A stretch of 64,000 nt of DNA from Aricia agestis (lineage: Eukaryota; Arthropoda; Insecta; Lepidoptera; Lycaenidae), in assembly GCF_905147365.1 (NCBI RefSeq), contig NC_056418.1:14693262-14757261 (forward strand), given 5' to 3'. The position numbers and the translations under genes were made by a program. Below, piece by piece: positions 53,896-63,968 of the stretch (position 1 is its first letter; the number at the start of each line of letters is the position of its first letter). The notes under the pieces were generated by a model. That model worked only from the letters and a program-made list of their open reading frames with translations, was not told the DNA's origin and made no database searches.

Positions 53896-54455
53896 AGCGC
53901 AGACAGAACGGAGCGCAGCGGAGAGGATTTTATTAAGGGCGCTTGAAAATAAACTTTAAAATTATGACACTAAAATGCGATAACGGATTCCCGCGTATCC
54001 TTTTTTTATGAAATAAAGGGGCAAACGAGCAAACGGGTCACGTGATGGAAAGCAACTTCCGTCGCCCATAGACACTCGCAGCATCAGAAGAGCTGCAGGT
54101 GCGTTGCCAGCCTTTTAAGAAGGAATAGGGTAATAGGGGAACGTAGGGAAGGGAATAGGGGAGGGTAGGGAAGGAAATAGGGGAGGGTAGGGGATTGGGC
54201 CTCCGGTAAACTCACTCACTCGGCGAAACACAGCGCAAGCACTGTTTCACGCCGGTTTTCTGTGAGCCCGTGGCATTTCTCCGGTCAAGCCGGCCCATTC
54301 GTGCCGAAGCATGGCTCTCCCACGATAAGTCCTCGAGGACGCGCGAGCATTTCTTGTAAGATTCAAGCATTTATGCACTTTAGTGTAATAATTTTAAAGT
54401 TTATTTTCAAGTGCGTTAAAGAATCCTCTCCGCTGCGATCCTTTCTGTCTGCGCT
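53896..54455. mobile_element. Foldback element with a SINE in its loop
   Basis: The left arm AGCGCAGACAGAACGGAGCG, AGCGGAGAGGATT, CTTGAAAATAAACTTTAAAA (53896-53978) is complementary to the right arm TTTTAAAGTTTATTTTCAAG, AATCCTCTCCGCTGCGATC, CTGTCTGCGCT (54368-54455). The loop is almost entirely the SINE at 54001-54325. Confidence 0.8.
54001..54325 (-). mobile_element. SINE (ACGTGGGAGAG type), complete, minus strand
   Basis: TTTTTTTATGAAATAAAGGG to GAAGCATGGCTCTCCCACG on the window strand, with a full GGGAATAGGG tract. Confidence 0.92.
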
Positions 54456-54461
54456 AACCCT

Positions 54462-54493
54462 TAAAGCTATTGCATTCCTATGCAATAGCTTTA
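54462..54493. repeat. Perfect hairpin, 13-bp arms
   Basis: TAAAGCTATTGCA and TGCAATAGCTTTA around TTCCTA. A similar AAAGCTATGCGATAGCTT lies at 58854-58872, past the downstream LINE, so the LINE may have inserted between two parts of one repeat. Confidence 0.8.
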
Positions 54494-54601
54494 TCGCGGC
54501 AATCCCCGAGTAAAAAATGCTTTTTACCAACTTTTGCTATTATAAAAATATAATTTATAATTCGCTTACGATGACCATAGAGACACGGTGAGCCCAACAG
54601 T

Positions 54602-55612
54602 TTGAGAACCGCTGATTTCTACAAAAAATTTATTTCGGCAGAATACACTCAAATCACGCATGTAAGTTGGTCTTTACCTATAGTAATCTTACACGTAATT
54701 CACTTAGTATGTATTGCCTTAAGGCCTATTTCCGCTTGTATAATAATATCCCAATGTCCAAAATCCCTCGTACCTTTTTATACTACCGCCCACAATATAT
54801 TTTTGTTTTTTAATATTTCCAGCTCAAGTACCTACACTAAATACTTGCAAGCAAATAAAATCTTTGCATTATCTTTAAATATCTTGCAAAAAGGATATAA
54901 TCACTACATTTCATTCCTATTTATAGACACAATAATAGATATTTTATGTTCAAATTATTTTTCAAAACACTTTACTACCTCTAATTATTGTTTATTACAC
55001 GGTACTTTAAAACTAAAATTCATTAGTCAATCTGAGGTTTTCAAATATTTTAAAAATATATTATTTTATTTACGACAAGGAAGATTTCATATAATATTTT
55101 GTTTACTTTATTATCTAGCACAATATAATAATTGTATCATATTATTATCTATTATACCCAAGATTAAAACTTTAAATGTAACATACGTAAAGCGAATTTA
55201 TTTTTATCGAACTATACCTACACTAAAATTAAGTTTAACTATTTCGTACTGTTACAATTATTATTTACACGCAATATATTATTTATACATTATGCAAAAT
55301 AATCTATATACATTAAACAATGAAATAACAACTAATACCTATTTTAAACTACTTTTTGATGTCACTGATACTATGGTTTTATGTTATTATTTGCATAAAA
55401 GAGATTTATATGTCCATATTTCTTATTACTATAACCATGTACATATTATTCTGTTAGGCATTATTTTCGTGAGCACTGGATTACAAACTTACCGATTCTC
55501 CTCGCACCGTCAATGGTATACATATTATAATTACTCTTCAACAAAACAGAAACTCCTTATCATGTTATTATCTCGTTACACACTGTCTCACACTTATTAT
55601 GGCCTGCATTAA
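54602..55612 (+). other. 336-codon stop-free frame upstream of LINE ORF2, start codon missing
   Basis: The frame is open from 54602 to a TAA at 55610-55612 and overlaps the ORF2 ATG by 14 nt in another frame. It begins with TTG; the first in-frame ATG is only near 55291, so a normal start is absent. The predicted chain is rich in Tyr, Ile, Leu, Phe and Thr with several hydrophobic runs (ILHVIHLVCIAL, IIFCLLYYLAQ) and shows no PHD, CCHC or coiled coil. The + strand here is G-poor and AT-rich, where TAA should be frequent, so 336 open codons are unexpected. It could be a decayed or unusual ORF1, or a 5' UTR kept open for another reason. No homologue is recognised. Confidence 0.3.
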
Positions 55613-58600
55613 TTTTAATATTTATCACCAAAATACGCGAGGACTCAGAACTAAAACACATAATTTTAAAAGAAATCTTATGTTAAATGATTATGATGTG
55701 ATATCTTTAACGGAGACGTGGCTGCTCGACAGCGTGTGCGACGGTGAACTATTTGATGATCGATATGTTGTTTACCGTAGGGATAGGAACTATAGTTTAA
55801 CTCGTGAAAAATACGGCGGTGGCGTATTATTCGCTATAAAAAAAGAATATACAGCCATTGACCGTCCCGATTGGTCATCCTCTGCAGAGGATATTTGGAT
55901 AACTATTTCTTTAAAAACATCTCCTCATGCAAGTGTAAAGTTACATATGTGTACTATCTACCTGTGTAAAGCTAACCTAGGCAACTCATTTAACTTGCAA
56001 CTTTCGAACTTTGTACAAAACTTATCCTTAATTGTAAATTCGTGTCCTAATGACTTATTTCTTATAATGGGCGATTTTAACTTAAGCAACATTCTTTGGA
56101 ACTCAGACTGCAATTCTAGTAATGTTCTATATTCGGGTGCCAGTAGCGAAGCACAGACGAGCTTTTTAGATACTTTAACTGAATGTAACCTATCGCAATA
56201 CAATTTCTGCAAAAACATTAATGAAAGAATATTAGATCTGGTCCTTTCCAATACTCAATGTGTGGTCGCAGCTTGTGGTTCACCACTAGTACCTGAAGAT
56301 GCACATCATAAATCTCTAGATATAAACTTAACCCTAAGAAGCCAAAAGCCACTTGAAGTTAAGCCACGAAAAAAGTACATATATTCCTTGGGTGACTATG
56401 ACAAAATCAATTCTGAATTAAATAACATTAATTGGGAAGATTGTCTTAATAGAGGCTCACTAAATGACGCAACGACTATATTTTATAATCATTTATATCA
56501 CATCATTAATTCCCACGTTCCACAAAAATATATCAGTAATAGTAGAAACTTTCCAGCTTGGTATAGTTCTGCCTTAAAAAAAGTTCTTAAGGAGAAATAC
56601 AAATTCCTACGTAAATACCGTACGTATGGAAATACATCAGATTATGAATCTTTTAAATTATTACGCAAAAGGGCTAAGGCCTTGGAAGACAGTTGTTATC
56701 AATCTTATTTAGATAATTGTGAACTCGCGATAGCCCAAAACCCCAAGCTCTTTTGGTCTTTCATAAAAAATAACAAGTCGAGCACTTGTTCATTTCCGTC
56801 CTCTTTGATATTTGATGGTCACAGTACTACCTCGGGCGAGGAAGCTTGTTCTTTATTTTCGGATTTCTTCAACAGTAACTACTTGCAATCATCCACTATT
56901 TCCACCCACTCCCCTCCAAAAACAAATACAAATGATAACTCAGTAATATCAAGTATTGAAATATTACCACAAACTATTAATAAGTTACGAGTACTCGGTA
57001 CAGTTGATGTCACTAAAGGCGCGGGCCCGGATAACGTCCCACCCCAATTTATATCCCGCTGCTCAGATTCCTTGACGTTACCTATTACCCTATTATTTAA
57101 GCGGTCTGTAGCAGAAGGTATAGTCCCAAACATATGGAAATCAGCCTTTGTTTCACCAATTCATAAGAGTGGTAGTAAAAATGAAATAAAGAATTATAGA
57201 CCCATTTCAAAACTGTGCGTGTTCGCCAAGCTTTTGGAAAAAATCGTTTATACACAAGTATATAGTTCTCTCGCAAACCTTTTTATTCCTGAACAACATG
57301 GTTTCCTTCCGCGCAGATCAACAACTTCCAATCTCTTAACCTTCGTTGAATACATTGCTGAGAATATGGACTCAGGTGGTCAGGTTGACGCCATCTTTAC
57401 TGATTACAGCAAAGCTTTTGATCGAATAGATCACTCGCTGCTTCTGAAAAAACTTTTAAACGCCGGAATTCATGGGAATTTGTACAGGTGGTTCACCTCT
57501 TATGTTCAAAATAGGTCTCAGGCTGTAGTGGTTAATGGTTTTACCTCCCCGTGGACTACTGTACCATCAGGTGTCCCCCAAGGTTCTATGTTGGGACCCC
57601 TACTATTCAACCTATTTGTGAATGATATACACACATGTTTTCGTCACTCTAAATTTCTTTTATACGCTGACGATATGAAGGTTTTCAAAAATATCACATC
57701 ACTGACTGACTGCTACTTACTACAGGAGGACCTTAACAGGCTTGAAAAATATTGTCGAGACAATAAGTTAGACCTGAATACTAATAAATGCTATGCGATA
57801 ACGTTTAGTCGGGCTGTTAAGAACGTAAAGAACCTCTCCTATTCACTGCGTGAACAGTCTTTAAAGAAAGTGTCAGAGATTCGTGACCTAGGCGTCATTC
57901 ACGACTCGAAACTCTCATACTCCAAGCATCTGGATCACATTATTTCGAAGGCCAACAAGTCGCTTGGGTTTGTAATCAGAATGAGCTCCCAATTCAAAAA
58001 TATAAAAATCCTAAAAATACTGTATTGCTCGTATGTACGTAGTGTCCTTGAATTCTGCTCTCAAATTTGGAACCCTCAGTACATTACGTATATAAACAGG
58101 CTGGAATCTATCCAAAAACGATTCGTAAGATTTTTACAGTACAAGTGCGGTACATCTGACACTGACTACGAATCGAGATGCAGAAGGTTTCACATGCTAC
58201 CCCTGCGTCTCAGACGTCAAGTAGCTGACACTTGCACATTTCTAAATATTGCCCAAAACAAAATAGATTCCTCCCTTCTTATTTCCAAAATTAACCTGAA
58301 TGTCCCTTCACGCTCACCCAGAATATGCTCCTACAACCCCTTTTATATTCCTTTCTCCCACTCAAATTATAGGAAGAATTCCTTTTTCGTAAGAACACCT
58401 GCTTGCATGAATGATTTGATTAAACACCATGACATTGACATTTTTGATTCATCTACTTATACCATCAGAAAGTCAATTAATCAAAATTGGTTTGAGGCTG
58501 GTCACTGATTGTTGGCTTCACTACATTTGTATTATTGATAACGTATGATGCTTTTGTAACGTGTTTTTGTATCAATTATAAATACTTGTCTACCTAAATG

Positions 58601-58748
58601 TAAAGCAAATTTGTTAATGTTTAGATTTCTAATTGTGGAAACATGTTAATAGTGCATAGAAATTATTCAGCTTTAATTTTAATTTATGTTTTTCACTGTA
58701 TGTTTTCCGTGCAAATAAAAAATAAAATAAAATAAAATAAATAAAAAT
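54618..58748 (+). mobile_element. Second non-LTR retrotransposon with intact ORF2
   Basis: It includes the long upstream open stretch (left edge uncertain, taken after a hAT-like TTTGAGAACCGCTG end near 54600), an intact ORF2 and a 240-bp 3' UTR. It ends in (AAAAT)n/(AATAAA)n simple repeat at 58713-58748 rather than a poly(A). Simple-repeat ends are common in CR1/I/jockey-related lineages. It is not the same family as the element at 21725-26604. Confidence 0.8.
55599..58508 (+). CDS. LINE ORF2: endonuclease and reverse transcriptase
   Basis: 969 residues, ATG to TGA, no interruption. The endonuclease has N12, E39 (LTETWL), GDFN at 158-161 and DAHHKSLD near residue 230, the place of the usual SDH. 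The RT has NYRPISKL, DYSKAFD at 602-608, GVPQG at 658-662 and YADD at 689-692. The C-terminal region keeps LEFCSQIWNP, then RLESIQKRFVRF, typical of jockey/CR1-type ORF2 proteins. No RNase H or zinc knuckle. Length is ordinary for the class. The function would be target nicking and target-primed reverse transcription. Frame integrity suggests recent activity or recent insertion. Confidence 0.95.
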   Translation: MACINFNIYHQNTRGLRTKTHNFKRNLMLNDYDVISLTETWLLDSVCDGELFDDRYVVYRRDRNYSLTREKYGGGVLFAIKKEYTAIDRPDWSSSAEDIWITISLKTSPHASVKLHMCTIYLCKANLGNSFNLQLSNFVQNLSLIVNSCPNDLFLIMGDFNLSNILWNSDCNSSNVLYSGASSEAQTSFLDTLTECNLSQYNFCKNINERILDLVLSNTQCVVAACGSPLVPEDAHHKSLDINLTLRSQKPLEVKPRKKYIYSLGDYDKINSELNNINWEDCLNRGSLNDATTIFYNHLYHIINSHVPQKYISNSRNFPAWYSSALKKVLKEKYKFLRKYRTYGNTSDYESFKLLRKRAKALEDSCYQSYLDNCELAIAQNPKLFWSFIKNNKSSTCSFPSSLIFDGHSTTSGEEACSLFSDFFNSNYLQSSTISTHSPPKTNTNDNSVISSIEILPQTINKLRVLGTVDVTKGAGPDNVPPQFISRCSDSLTLPITLLFKRSVAEGIVPNIWKSAFVSPIHKSGSKNEIKNYRPISKLCVFAKLLEKIVYTQVYSSLANLFIPEQHGFLPRRSTTSNLLTFVEYIAENMDSGGQVDAIFTDYSKAFDRIDHSLLLKKLLNAGIHGNLYRWFTSYVQNRSQAVVVNGFTSPWTTVPSGVPQGSMLGPLLFNLFVNDIHTCFRHSKFLLYADDMKVFKNITSLTDCYLLQEDLNRLEKYCRDNKLDLNTNKCYAITFSRAVKNVKNLSYSLREQSLKKVSEIRDLGVIHDSKLSYSKHLDHIISKANKSLGFVIRMSSQFKNIKILKILYCSYVRSVLEFCSQIWNPQYITYINRLESIQKRFVRFLQYKCGTSDTDYESRCRRFHMLPLRLRRQVADTCTFLNIAQNKIDSSLLISKINLNVPSRSPRICSYNPFYIPFSHSNYRKNSFFVRTPACMNDLIKHHDIDIFDSSTYTIRKSINQNWFEAGH

Positions 58749-58873
58749 GGGTGCACGGTAACGCCGCACCGCTGTGCCGGTCGGAGAGGGAGGTGTTAGG
58801 TTTTTTCGTTACGGAATTTCTTGATTCGTTCGCCGCGCTCAACGCCCATGATAAAAGCTATGCGATAGCTTAA

Positions 58874-59012
58874 AGCTTAGGCCAAACCTACGCGACCAGG
58901 TGACTGCGAAGCGGAGCGTTAAGTTGTCAAATGTGTTTTGTATACAAAAAACACATTTGACAACTTGACGCTCCCCTTCGCAGTCGCCTGGTCGCGTAGG
59001 TTTGGCCTAAGC
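58874..59012. mobile_element. TTAA-flanked palindromic MITE
   Basis: TTAA at 58870-58873 and 59013-59016. The ~68-bp arms are nearly perfect: AGCTTAGGCCAAACCTACGC, GACCAGG, GACTGCGAAGCGGAGCG, GTTGTCAAATGTGTTTT and their complements, meeting at GTATAC. With TTAA flanks this fits a piggyBac-type MITE. Confidence 0.82.
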
Positions 59013-59070
59013 TTAAAACTTGCCATCGAATGAGTTGGCTACTTGTTTCCCAGTACAACACAAGCCTGGT

Positions 59071-59366
59071 ACGTGGTAGAGCCATGCTTCGGCACGAGTG
59101 GGCCGGCTTGACCTGAGAAAGACCACGGGCTCGCAGAAAACCGGCGTAAAACAGCGCTTGCGCTATGTTTCGCCGAGTGAGTGAGTTTACCGGAGGCCCA
59201 ATCCCCTACCCTATTCCCTTCCCTACCCTTACCTATTCCCTTCCTTACCCTCCCCTATTCCCTCTTAAAAGGCCGGCAACGCACCTGCAGCTCTTCTGAT
59301 GTTGCGAAGTTGCTTTCCATCAGGTGACCCTCTTGCTCGTTTGCCCCCTTATTTCATAAAAAAAAG
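59071..59366 (+). mobile_element. SINE (ACGTGGGAGAG type), slightly shortened
   Basis: ACGTGGTAGAGCCATGCTTC to TTGCCCCCTTATTTCATAAA. A ~15-bp deletion (GTGTCCATGGGCGACG lost after TGATGTTGCGA) distinguishes it. Confidence 0.88.
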
Positions 59367-59726
59367 CCTGTTGATGATTGTGACGATGATACATCTCATC
59401 ATCTGTCATCACACCTTGACACGGATCGGTCAGTTCGGCAAACACACACACAATGGCAATGCTCGCGGGTCCGCCATCTTTTCAACATGACAGTTGACAC
59501 ACATCTCTGTGTGCTCAGCAAACATTCGGTTATAATATGCCTTAGCGCTTTAAAATTTATGGGCTTTTTCATTTAGATGAGAATTCGGTCGGAATACCTG
59601 GAGTATTCAGCGTTGACCGATGACCGGTCTACAGGGAGTAGACTAGAGTGAAAATAGTTATAGCGAAAGTTTTCAGGCCTTAGTATTTTAAGATACGTAG
59701 CTTCTATGTAGCGTATATAATAGTCA

Positions 59727-59936
59727 TATAACACTTAGGGTGAATGAAGGCAAGCGAGTTTAATTCTGTGAGTCGTGAGTCGCAGAATTTCTGCCGCGTA
59801 AATATATTTTCATACAAGTCACGAGTCACAAAATTACGCTCGTGTGAATCAAACAGGATTTTTGTATGAAACTGAATGCAGCAGAATTTCTGCCAGCCGA
59901 AATTCTGCGACTCACAACTCACAAATTACGCCCTAC
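59727..59936. repeat. Imperfect inverted-repeat element
   Basis: GTGAGTCGTGAGTCGCAGAA plus TTTCTGCC pairs with CCGAAATTCTGCGACTCACA plus ACTCACAAATTACG. Ends CTTAGGGTGAATG and ATTACGCCCTAC are weakly paired. No other copy is seen. Confidence 0.6.
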
Positions 59937-60646
59937 AGTCAAAATAAAATGATACAGAATTCTAAACAAATTTTGACCAAATTGAAATTTGAATTCACCG
60001 AGAGGAAGTTAGTTATATCTATGTAAGTTAGTCAGGTTATATACGTTCTTTTCGAAACAACGTTTGCCTAGTAATCTAAGGCAGTAAGCAGTAAAAGCAT
60101 AAAATTTTCCAATGGTTTGCCATTACTTTTTACTTTAGAATACCTTTAAAGGTACTAATAGTTTACAGCTCGAAAACTTAAACACTCAACCTAGAAGTTT
60201 AAAGAGAAAAATCAGCAGCCTTACAGAAAACACTTCGACACCCAATAAAATAAAACCGAAGTTTTTAACTAATTCATCGAGAGCCAATCCCCAAGCACCC
60301 TGAACTGGGACGAGAAAAACAACGTGAAATGTTTGTCAGAAGTTTGAGCTATGGTTGCAGGTCAAGAAAACATCTCCCTATAAACTTAAATTGATCATAA
60401 TAATTTAAACTTTAAAGGTACTTAAATAAGCTTTCAAATTAAGCGTGTAAGTTTTGTAGTTTAATGTGATTTCTTGGATGCTTTGAATTAGTTAATTTTT
60501 ATCTTTCATCAATATTTAGCTACTTTTAGATTTTTAGAAGTTGCTAGTTTTGTAGTAGAAAACCCTTAATTTCGAAATAATCAACTCTTGAAGTGTATTA
60601 ATCACCGATAGGATATTGTGACAGAACGTCGGATAGAAGATTTTAA
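59937..60646. other. Unassigned stretch
   Basis: No gene or known repeat is recognised. Confidence 0.4.
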
Positions 60647-60888
60647 GGTCACAGCACACATATCAACTCGGAAAAGGATCGGCACCGTATCGCCTCGAGC
60701 CGTTCAATATTGTTTGTATGAAACTCCCAACTGCAACGCACACTAAGCGGAACCGTAACGTAATCGCCTCACCTCGGAAGGACAGGCTTTGGTAATGCAT
60801 GCATACGTAAGGTTGACGCCTGGTTGACGGCGAGGCAAAGGCGATACGGTGACGATCCCTTTCCGAGTTGATATGTGTGCTGTGACCA
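60647..60888. mobile_element. Inverted-repeat DNA element, 240 bp
   Basis: GGTCACAGCACACATATCAA, CTCGGAAAAGGATCG, CACCGTATCGCCTCG at 60647-60703 is complementary to CGAGGCAAAGGCGATACGGT, GACGATCCCTTTCCGAG, TTGATATGTGTGCTGTGACC at 60829-60888, with small gaps. The minus-strand frames across it come from the symmetry. No target duplication is clear. Confidence 0.78.
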
Positions 60889-61263
60889 TACGTTGTCTGA
60901 TGAGCTGCTGATCGTATTAGGTTGTCGCGCGTCTTGTGACAATATTCCAACGACGTAACGCACTGTACCATTGTCGCCTCGTACCACGATGGCTGGTAAT
61001 GATAGGTGGCGTGTTTATTACTATAGAGCCCGCACAAAGCCGCTGAATTCCGCCTCTGATTCACTCTCCAGATGAAAATCTTTTCATTTCGCTAAAAATA
61101 CTCTCTTTATGTCTCGGTTCTTTTATGAAACTTATCTTACGAGTGTCACGGCTGAACCATTTGTGATGGCGTTCCGATTGTTGCGCGATTCATTTTCATG
61201 TCCTTGTTTTTTATATTATGTCTTTAATGAATAAAAAAGTTACAGCCGTTGCGGATGCTTAGT
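60889..61263. other. Unassigned stretch
   Basis: No gene or known repeat is recognised. Confidence 0.35.
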
Positions 61264-61424
61264 TACTAGAAGCGCCTGCAACTTGCGTTGAAATGAGTTT
61301 ATCGAGCAGGAATCGTAACTTTTTCATGGATAAAAATTTTCGTAGTGTTCAAAGTATCTCCATATCAAACTAAAAATTACTTTAGTGGTATAGGCATAAA
61401 GAAGTAACAGACATGCTTTCGCAA
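61264..61424 (-). mobile_element. Lep1-type Helitron, diverged, head-to-head partner 1
   Basis: ACTAGAAGCGCCTGCAACTT to AGTAACAGACATGCTTTCGC. The 3' hairpin is changed (GCAACTTGCGTTG). Its 5' end touches the next copy's 5' end. Confidence 0.72.
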
Positions 61425-61625
61425 CCATACTAATATTATAAAAAAAGTGTGTATGTCTGTTACCTCTTCACACTCAAACCACTGAACTCATTTTGCTAAA
61501 ATTTGGAATGGAGATACTTTCAGTCCCGGGAAGGGACATATTAGGATACCTTTCATCCCGAAAAAATGTACGGTTCCCGCGTTATAAAAGATTTTTGGCA
61601 AAACGGAATTGCGGGCGTCATCTAG
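61425..61625 (+). mobile_element. Lep1-type Helitron, complete, head-to-head partner 2
   Basis: CCATACTAATATTATAAAAA, TTACCTCTTCACACTCAAAC, CAGTCCCGGGAAGGGACATA, AATGTACGGTTCCCGCGTTA, AAACGGAATTGCGGGCGTCA, TCTAG. Close to family consensus, hence younger than its partner. Confidence 0.88.
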
Positions 61626-62708
61626 ATAATTAAACAATCATTACAAAGAAAGGTATCATGTACAATCCTAGTCCTATTCATAATGATCTAATGCCTACAA
61701 TTCCCAACAAACTTTCACTTTTGAAGGACATAGCAGCGGTTTTGGCAAGCCGCTTGCCGCTCCCAATTATTTAAAATGCACGGATCAACTTATTCTTTAA
61801 TTACGTCCACAACAACAATTAAATCTATTTTAATTGCTGTTTAAAATTCTCGATTGTCGTGTGCTCGACGAATATTCGTGATTTTTGGGGTAAAAATGTT
61901 ATAACCCTTGCCGCTTTTAATGTATTTTTGGTACACATTTGTAGGGGTTAATGTAATGTTATTTATGGTACAGAATGAATTCCCGTATTCATCCTACCCA
62001 GATTTAGAGATGTTATATTACAAGTCGATTTGTGAATTTAGTATTTCGTATGTGTTCTTATTCTAGCTGCCCAGATATAAATGTTAGTGGTTTTTTAGTA
62101 TTTAAGTAGCTAATATAACACGGCTATAGTGTTCAATTATGTACTTAATAAGTAAAAGCTCTCTTATTTCACTCTAATAACCCTAATTCTGTCAATAATG
62201 TAAAGTATATTATGCTCGTCATCTGTGAGTTGTGGAGTTCGTAGATGAAGTTTACGAAGGACGACGAACTATTCGTCGAAGACGTGTCAAACAAGGTGTA
62301 TTGGCAGAAGAACACACTAACTAAAAAAATAACTGGACTCGTTATGAAAGCTACAATCTTTGATTCGGGCGTGAACTCTCACAAGAAAATACGCCCTTAC
62401 AACACTAGATACGCCATATGCATTATGCAATCACCCTTATGATGTGACATACAAATGAACATATTAATATAAAAATGCAACCTAAAACTGCATTTTCCAT
62501 ATAAAAAGTTAATTAAGTGTCACAAAGGCAACGTCAGACGGTCTGTGCTCGAGGGGGGAGGGTGATAGCGGGGGAGGGGGCTGAACACAGACAAAATGTA
62601 GCGAGAGTTCTGAAATATAAACCAGTGCACTGGCCATTGATAATGACGTCATGAATATCACGCCACATACTGATATGCTGTGAGACAATAAGTATGACGC
62701 ATTATAGT
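61626..62708. other. Unassigned stretch with a 65-codon frame
   Basis: A plus frame 62245-62442 (MKFTKDDELFVEDVSNKVYW...) begins at an ATG and has mixed codon use, but I recognise no family and see no exon signals. No dispersed repeat is identified in this kilobase. Confidence 0.35.
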
Positions 62709-62912
62709 ATCCTTACTTCCTTACTAATATTAAAAATGTGAAAGAATGTCTGTCTATATGTCAATTTTTTTGTTACCTCTACGTTAAGATGGGTATGGAG
62801 ATACTTTAGGGCCTGGGACGGAACATAGGAAAGATTTTCATCGTGCAAATATGTACAGTTATCCCCACAATAATCGAATTTAGGCGCAACGGAGTTACGG
62901 GCATCATTTAGT
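62709..62912 (+). mobile_element. Lep1-type Helitron, diverged
   Basis: TCCTTACTTCCTTACTAATA, AAAGAATGTCTGTCTATATG, GGGCCTGGGACGGAACATAG, GGCGCAACGGAGTTACGGGC and ATCATTTAGT. Both ends are recognisable; the terminal CTAG reads TTAG. Confidence 0.8.
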
Positions 62913-63736
62913 AGGTAATATTTGCAATAAAGTCATGTACGTCAATGCATTAGACAATGTAATTCTGAACGGAATTAGCCGGTATAATTCGGAACGGATA
63001 TATTTATTTCAAATTCATGACGTCATGAGCACTGCCGGTTACACTGGGTAATATTTCGGAACACAATAAACAGCGACATGATCGAACAGACCGGAGCCAT
63101 ATCTAAGTTGTTTTGCACTGCTTGTGATATTTTAGAACTCCTTTTGTTGTACTTTTGCTTTTAATTGTTATTTTAACTGACGTGACCTAATAAGGCAGTC
63201 AAGATTATTTAGCACTTTTTATTATTTTCTAGTAATGAAGACTTACGTTGTCAAAAATTTTTGTGTAAACATTATACTGAACTCTAAAGTCGTGTCATGT
63301 AAATCGTGGTTTTTCTGACATCGTCTATCGTTTTATAGTTCTTGCGAGCTACAAAAGTTATACAATTTGGAATGTTTTATTATTTTAGTACACCGTGGTT
63401 TTGTATTTCGATAATCGCGGTTTTTAGGACATAGTTTATTTTTTTAATTTTTCATAGAAATATGTTTACCGCGTCTTAGCAACTGTTTATAGTGGAATGA
63501 TGAGAAGTAACATTTTGAAAACGGATATTTTTTTACATTAATTGAAACTTTAGGACCGGGAAAATAATTTGAAATCAAAAAAATGTGAATTCTGTGTATA
63601 GCTAGATGATGAAGTAGGTTAAAGTTACAAGGTTTGTTTAAATTATAAGGGAGAAAATGAGCAATTGCTCTCATATTGTAAAATGTTAGTTACCCACTTC
63701 ATCCACTCGTCTTCAGTCCTTATTTGTAGCTAAGCG
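62913..63736. other. Unassigned AT-rich stretch
   Basis: No gene or known repeat is recognised before the satellite. Confidence 0.4.
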
Positions 63737-63968
63737 TAGCGCGTAGCAAGTCTATCGTAATTCGTAGTACGTCTACGTAACGCGTAGCACGTAGTACGTC
63801 TACGTAACGCGTAGCGCGTAGCACGTCTACGTAACGCGTAGCACGTAGTACGTCTACGTAACGCGTAGCGCGTAGCACGTCTACGTAACGCGTAGCACGT
63901 AGTACGTCTACGTAACGCGTAGCGCGTAGCACGTCTACGTAACGCGTAGCACGTAGCACGTCTACGTA
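63737..63968. repeat. 27-bp tandem repeat with 54-bp alternation
   Basis: The unit is GTCTACGTAACGCGTAGCAC followed by GTAGTAC, alternating with a version having GCGCGTAGCAC at its end, so the higher-order period is 54 bp. About eight units. Because 27 is divisible by three, one minus-strand frame stays open and reads RYVDVLRAT repeats; this is a by-product. Most of the unit is built from TACG/CGTA words. Confidence 0.93.

Noticed and set aside
60663..61064. 133-codon minus frame
   Set aside because: It spans an inverted-repeat element and shows no family features.
63737..63968. CRISPR-like array
   Set aside because: Units are directly adjacent without unique spacers, and the DNA is animal nuclear in character.
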